From: Nocardioides anomalus
GTDB lineage: Bacteria > Actinomycetota > Actinomycetes > Propionibacteriales > Nocardioidaceae
Reading direction: 5' to 3'
Assembly (NCBI RefSeq): GCF_011046535.1
Contig: NZ_CP049257.1
Location: 2,108,001-2,172,000 of the forward strand
DNA: 64,000 bases
Shown here: piece after piece, positions 61,303 to 64,000 of the stretch
Layout: the number at the start of each line of letters is the position of its first letter
Position numbering within the stretch: position 1 is the first letter of the stretch
Program-made: the position numbers and the translations under genes
Notes under the pieces: model-generated
Seen by the model: the letters and a program-made list of their open reading frames with translations, nothing else
The model's database searches: none
What the model was told of the DNA's origin: nothing

Positions 61303-62288
61303 GCGCCCCCGCGAGCGCGAAGGACCAGGTCGCGCGGCTGCTGACCCTGGTGCCCTACCTGCACGCCCACGGCGAGGTCCGCCTCGACGAGGCCGCGCAG
61401 GCCCTCGGCGTGGCGCCCGACCAGCTGTTCAAGGACCTCAAGGTCCTCTTCATGTGCGGCCTGCCGGGCGGCTACCCCGACGACCTGATCGACGTCGACA
61501 TCGACGCGCTCGAGGGCCCGGACGGTGTGCGGACCGACGGCGTCATCAAGGTCTCCAACGCCGACTACCTGGCCCGGCCGCTGCGACTGAGTCCCACCGA
61601 GGCCTCGGCGGTGATCGTGGCGCTGCGGGCGCTGCGCAACGGCGCCAAGGACGACACCCGCGAGGTCGTGGACCGCGCGCTGGCCAAGCTGGAGACCGCG
61701 GCCGCGGAGGGTGGCGCGGGCGCCCAGATCGACCCGGGCGCCGCCGCCGACACCGACCTGGCCCTGCTGGGCAAGCGGCTGCAGACCGCGGCCGACCGGG
61801 GCCGGCAGGTCCGGCTGTCCTACTACGTGGCCAGCCGCGACGAGCAGTCCGAGCGGGTCGTGGACCCCAAGGGGGTGGTGACCCACGTCGGCCACCTCTA
61901 CCTCGACGCCTGGTGCCACAGCGCCGAGGCGCCGCGGCTGTTCCGACTGGACCGGATCGACCGTGCCGAGGTGCTCGACGACCCCGTGGAGACCCCCCAG
62001 GAGGGCCCCCGCGACCTGGGCGACGGCATCTTCAGCCAGTCCTCCGAGGTCACCCCGGTGACGCTGCTGCTGGAGCCGGAGGCCCGCTGGGTCACCGAGT
62101 ACTACCCCGCCGAGGAAATCCGCGACGTGGGTCAGGACCGAACAGAGGTCGTCCTGCTCGTCGCCGACGAGCGCTGGTTGACCCGCCTGCTGCTGCGGCT
62201 CGCGCCGTACGCGACGGTGGTCTCGCCCGCGTCGTACGCCGACACGTTCACGTCCGCCGCTCAGCGGGCGCTCAGCCTCTACGGCTGA
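61299..62288 (+). CDS. pafC: WYL-domain transcriptional activator PafC
   Basis: A 329-residue partner of PafB. The winged helix is [38 protein letters not shown] near residues 9-46. The central domain is [25 protein letters not shown] near 90-114. The WYL domain ([25 protein letters not shown] near 198-222) has LYLDAW in place of the canonical WYL. The pair is encoded within the proteasome locus in most actinobacteria. It lies 48 nt upstream of tatA. Confidence 0.93.
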   Translation: MSAPASAKDQVARLLTLVPYLHAHGEVRLDEAAQALGVAPDQLFKDLKVLFMCGLPGGYPDDLIDVDIDALEGPDGVRTDGVIKVSNADYLARPLRLSPTEASAVIVALRALRNGAKDDTREVVDRALAKLETAAAEGGAGAQIDPGAAADTDLALLGKRLQTAADRGRQVRLSYYVASRDEQSERVVDPKGVVTHVGHLYLDAWCHSAEAPRLFRLDRIDRAEVLDDPVETPQEGPRDLGDGIFSQSSEVTPVTLLLEPEARWVTEYYPAEEIRDVGQDRTEVVLLVADERWLTRLLLRLAPYATVVSPASYADTFTSAAQRALSLYG

Positions 62289-62335
62289 GGGGCGAGTACG
62301 CTGGAAACGACTCCACCGACCTTGTGAGGACACTC

Positions 62336-62644
62336 ATGATCACCCCGCTCATCGCCAACCTCGGCCCCACCGAGCTGATCCTGATCGTCCTGGTCATCGT
62401 CCTGCTCTTCGGCGCCTCCAAGCTGCCCGAGCTGGCCCGCGGCAGCGGTCGCGCGCTGCGGATCTTCAAGGCCGAGACCAAGGGACTGATGGACGACGAC
62501 GACGAGGCTCCGGCCACGTCGGCCACCCCGGCGTCCCAGACCCAGGCGCAGCTCGAGATCGAGGCCAAGCAGCGCGACCTGGCCGCACGGCAGGCTGAGC
62601 TCGACGCCGAGGCGGAGAAGCTCCGCCGCGGCGAGACCGCCTGA
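62336..62644 (+). CDS. tatA: Sec-independent protein translocase subunit TatA
   Basis: A 102-residue Tat component. A short N-terminal transmembrane helix ([26 protein letters not shown] at residues 9-34), a hinge with FGASKLPEL and an amphipathic helix ([16 protein letters not shown]) are followed by an acidic region and a charged helical tail. GTGAGGA lies 6 nt before the ATG. It oligomerises into the transient pore for folded, twin-arginine proteins, such as the heme peroxidase in this window. Confidence 0.95.
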   Translation: MITPLIANLGPTELILIVLVIVLLFGASKLPELARGSGRALRIFKAETKGLMDDDDEAPATSATPASQTQAQLEIEAKQRDLAARQAELDAEAEKLRRGETA

Positions 62645-62654
62645 CCTCCAGCAC

Positions 62655-63494
62655 TTGATCAAGCGCCTGGCCGGGCTCCTCAGCACGAGCCCCCAACACC
62701 CCGTCGGTGCCGACGGGCGGATGGCCCTCTCCGACCACCTGCGCGAGCTGCGCGCGCGACTGATCCGCTCCGTGCTCGCGGTCATCGTCATCTTCTGCGT
62801 GGCGCTGTACTTCTACGGCCACCTGCTCGACCTGATCCTGGTGCCCTACAACGACGCCCGCGAGCGGCTCGGCGGCGAGGTCCAGACCCAGGCCGTGGTC
62901 AACGACGTCACCGGCCCGCTCCTGCTGCAGCTCAAGCTGTGCGGCGTGGTGTCGGTGATCGCGGCGGCGCCGTACTGGCTGTTCCAGATCTGGGCCTTCA
63001 TCCTCCCCGGCCTGCACCCCTCGGAGCGCAAGTGGAGCCGGGTGTTCGCGGCCATCGCCGGCCCGCTGTTCTTCGCGGGCGTGGCCGTCGGCTACTACGT
63101 CCTGCCCAAGGCCATCGAGGTGCTGATCGGGTTCACGCCCGACAACGTCACCAACCTCGTGGAGTTCGGCAAGTTCTTCTCCTTCATCACCCGCATGCTG
63201 CTGGTCTTCGGCATCTCCTTCGAGATCCCGCTGTTCGTGGTGATGCTCAACCTGGCCGGAGTCGTCTCCGGCAAGGCGCTCGGGCGCTACCGGCCGTGGA
63301 TCGTCATCGGCACCTTCGTCTTCGCCGCCGTCGCGACGCCGTCGACGGACCCGTTCTCCATGCTCTTCCTCGCCGTGCCGATGCTGGTCCTGTTCATCAT
63401 CGCCGAGATCATCGCCCGGCTCTCCGACCGCGCCCGTGGACGGGGGCAGAACTCCACCGAGCAGTGGGCCGACGACGAGGTCTCGCCGCTGTGA
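62655..63494 (+). CDS. tatC: Sec-independent protein translocase subunit TatC
   Basis: A 279-residue, six-helix membrane protein that recognises twin-arginine signals. The conserved cytoplasmic N-terminus is DHLRELRARLIRS near residues 27-39. YWLFQIWAFILPGLHPSERK lies near 102-121, and VFAAVATPSTDPFSM near 224-238. The TTG at 62655 is the start of the long frame; an ATG 22 codons in lies just before the conserved DHLRELR, and the extra residues resemble other actinobacterial TatC proteins. It follows tatA by 10 nt. Confidence 0.94.
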   Translation: MIKRLAGLLSTSPQHPVGADGRMALSDHLRELRARLIRSVLAVIVIFCVALYFYGHLLDLILVPYNDARERLGGEVQTQAVVNDVTGPLLLQLKLCGVVSVIAAAPYWLFQIWAFILPGLHPSERKWSRVFAAIAGPLFFAGVAVGYYVLPKAIEVLIGFTPDNVTNLVEFGKFFSFITRMLLVFGISFEIPLFVVMLNLAGVVSGKALGRYRPWIVIGTFVFAAVATPSTDPFSMLFLAVPMLVLFIIAEIIARLSDRARGRGQNSTEQWADDEVSPL

Positions 63495-63877
63495 CCTCGG
63501 CGGCGACCGAGCTCGACCCCTTCGACCTGCCCGACTGGCTGGGCGACGGTGACGTGGTGTGGGCCTCGACCGCGGGGCTGTCCGGTCACGCCGTGGCCGG
63601 CTCGCTGGCCGGTCCGGGTGACACCCTCGCCTGTGACCTGCTGGCCGTGGACCAGGCCTACCCGGCGCCTGTGCTGGACGAGCCGACCCGGACGCGGGTG
63701 CACCAGGTCTGGCGGCACGGGCAGGTGCTGCTGCTCAGCGTGGACGAGCGGGCGACCGTCGCGGCCCCCGGTACGTCGTGGAGCGCGGACGGCGTGCTCG
63801 AGACGCTGACCCGGGTGGCCCGGGCCGTCGGCGCCGACCCGGCACGGTGGTCGGTGCGGCTGGGCCTGCGCCCCTAG
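63491..63877 (+). CDS. hypothetical protein downstream of tatC
   Basis: A 128-residue soluble acidic protein with no recognised family. Notable segments are DPFDLPDWLGDGDVVWAST near residues 9-27, LACDLLAVDQAYPAPVLDEPTRTRVHQVWRHGQVLLL, and GADPARWSVRLGLRP at the end. The GTG overlaps the tatC stop by 4 nt (GTGA), so it is translationally coupled to the Tat genes. Confidence 0.75.
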   Translation: MTSAATELDPFDLPDWLGDGDVVWASTAGLSGHAVAGSLAGPGDTLACDLLAVDQAYPAPVLDEPTRTRVHQVWRHGQVLLLSVDERATVAAPGTSWSADGVLETLTRVARAVGADPARWSVRLGLRP

Positions 63878-63880
63878 CGC

Positions 63881-64000
63881 TCAGGCGGGTCGGACCGCCG
63901 CGACCCGGGAGACCAGCTCCTCGCCGGCGCGGACCACGGTGTCGCGGTGGTAGGTCAGGGCGTACTCGAAAGTCCGCTCCATCTCCGGGCCGTCGTCGCC
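63881..64000 (-). CDS. unidentified protein, C-terminal end only (partial)
   Basis: The reverse strand is open from the window edge to a TGA at 63881-63883, encoding the last 39 residues of a protein (EMERTFEYALTYHRDTVVRA, then GEELVSRVAAVRPA). The helical end gives too little to assign a family. The stop lies 3 nt from the convergent hypothetical gene. Confidence 0.6.
   Translation of the reverse strand, partial: GDDGPEMERTFEYALTYHRDTVVRAGEELVSRVAAVRPA

Overview
The window is very GC-rich, densely packed actinobacterial chromosome. The gene set points to a member of Actinomycetia, probably near Nocardioides. It includes a complete Pup-proteasome locus (Mpa/ARC, Dop, Pup, PrcB, PrcA, PafA, PafB, PafC), the mycothiol gene mshC, furA-katG, the imuA'-imuB-dnaE2 mutasome, an F420-type luciferase-like oxidoreductase, GuaB1, and DUF3090, SCO1664 and PAC2 family proteins. 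The family assignment is inferred from gene content and protein flavour; no search was run. I see no insertion sequence, prophage, integrase or CRISPR array, and no gene-free stretch longer than 300 bases. Many neighbours overlap by 4 nt (ATGA or GTGA), and several convergent pairs have no terminator space.

Layout. 1-2515: two adjacent acyl-CoA dehydrogenases. 2540-6070: a hypothetical protein, a kinase/LLM oxidoreductase fusion, a chitin-binding-domain remnant, a lysine-rich histone H1-like protein and a YiaA/B-like membrane protein. 6071-10577: DUF2252, galactokinase, GuaB1 and a LysR-type effector domain without its DNA-binding part. 10645-19169: a stress hub in which furA-katG is transcribed leftward and imuA'-imuB-dnaE2 rightward from a 130-base intergenic region. 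That region carries an AT-type Fur palindrome and a perfect 18-bp LexA box. 19205-22188: an MFS exporter with a divergent XRE/MmyB-type regulator, then a nucleoside deaminase. 22294-31889: a ten-gene catabolic operon of unassigned substrate, containing an asparaginase-family amidohydrolase, an MDR dehydrogenase, a PuuE/cyclic-imide-hydrolase-like enzyme, a NitT/TauT ABC importer, an HpaI aldolase, an SDR, a LacI regulator and an MmgE/PrpD protein. It has paired LacI-like operators at the front and a hairpin at the end. 31938-32025: tRNA-Leu(GAG).

32102-46864 is housekeeping: an M20 peptidase, DUF5703, an aldo/keto reductase, UppP, CorA, the conserved block phosphatase-DUF3090-SCO1664-mshC, PAC2, metH, a HAD hydrolase and a secreted heme peroxidase. 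46949-63494 is the proteasome region: a RecB-like nuclease, a site-2 protease, TrmI, Mpa/ARC, three tandem single-pass membrane miniproteins, YbaK, a methyltransferase, Dop, Pup, PrcB, PrcA, a NUDIX hydrolase, PafA, an FKBP lipoprotein, PafBC and TatAC. The window ends in a hypothetical protein and a truncated reverse-strand gene.

The genes most likely to hold unreported biology are the ten-gene operon, whose enzymes suggest stepwise hydrolysis of a cyclic imide or amide followed by carbon-skeleton cleavage, and the trio of small membrane proteins inside the proteasome locus. A recurring regulatory signal is a TANNNT box ending 6-8 nt before the start codon of many transcription-unit heads. 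This implies widespread leaderless mRNAs, and it settles several start codons.
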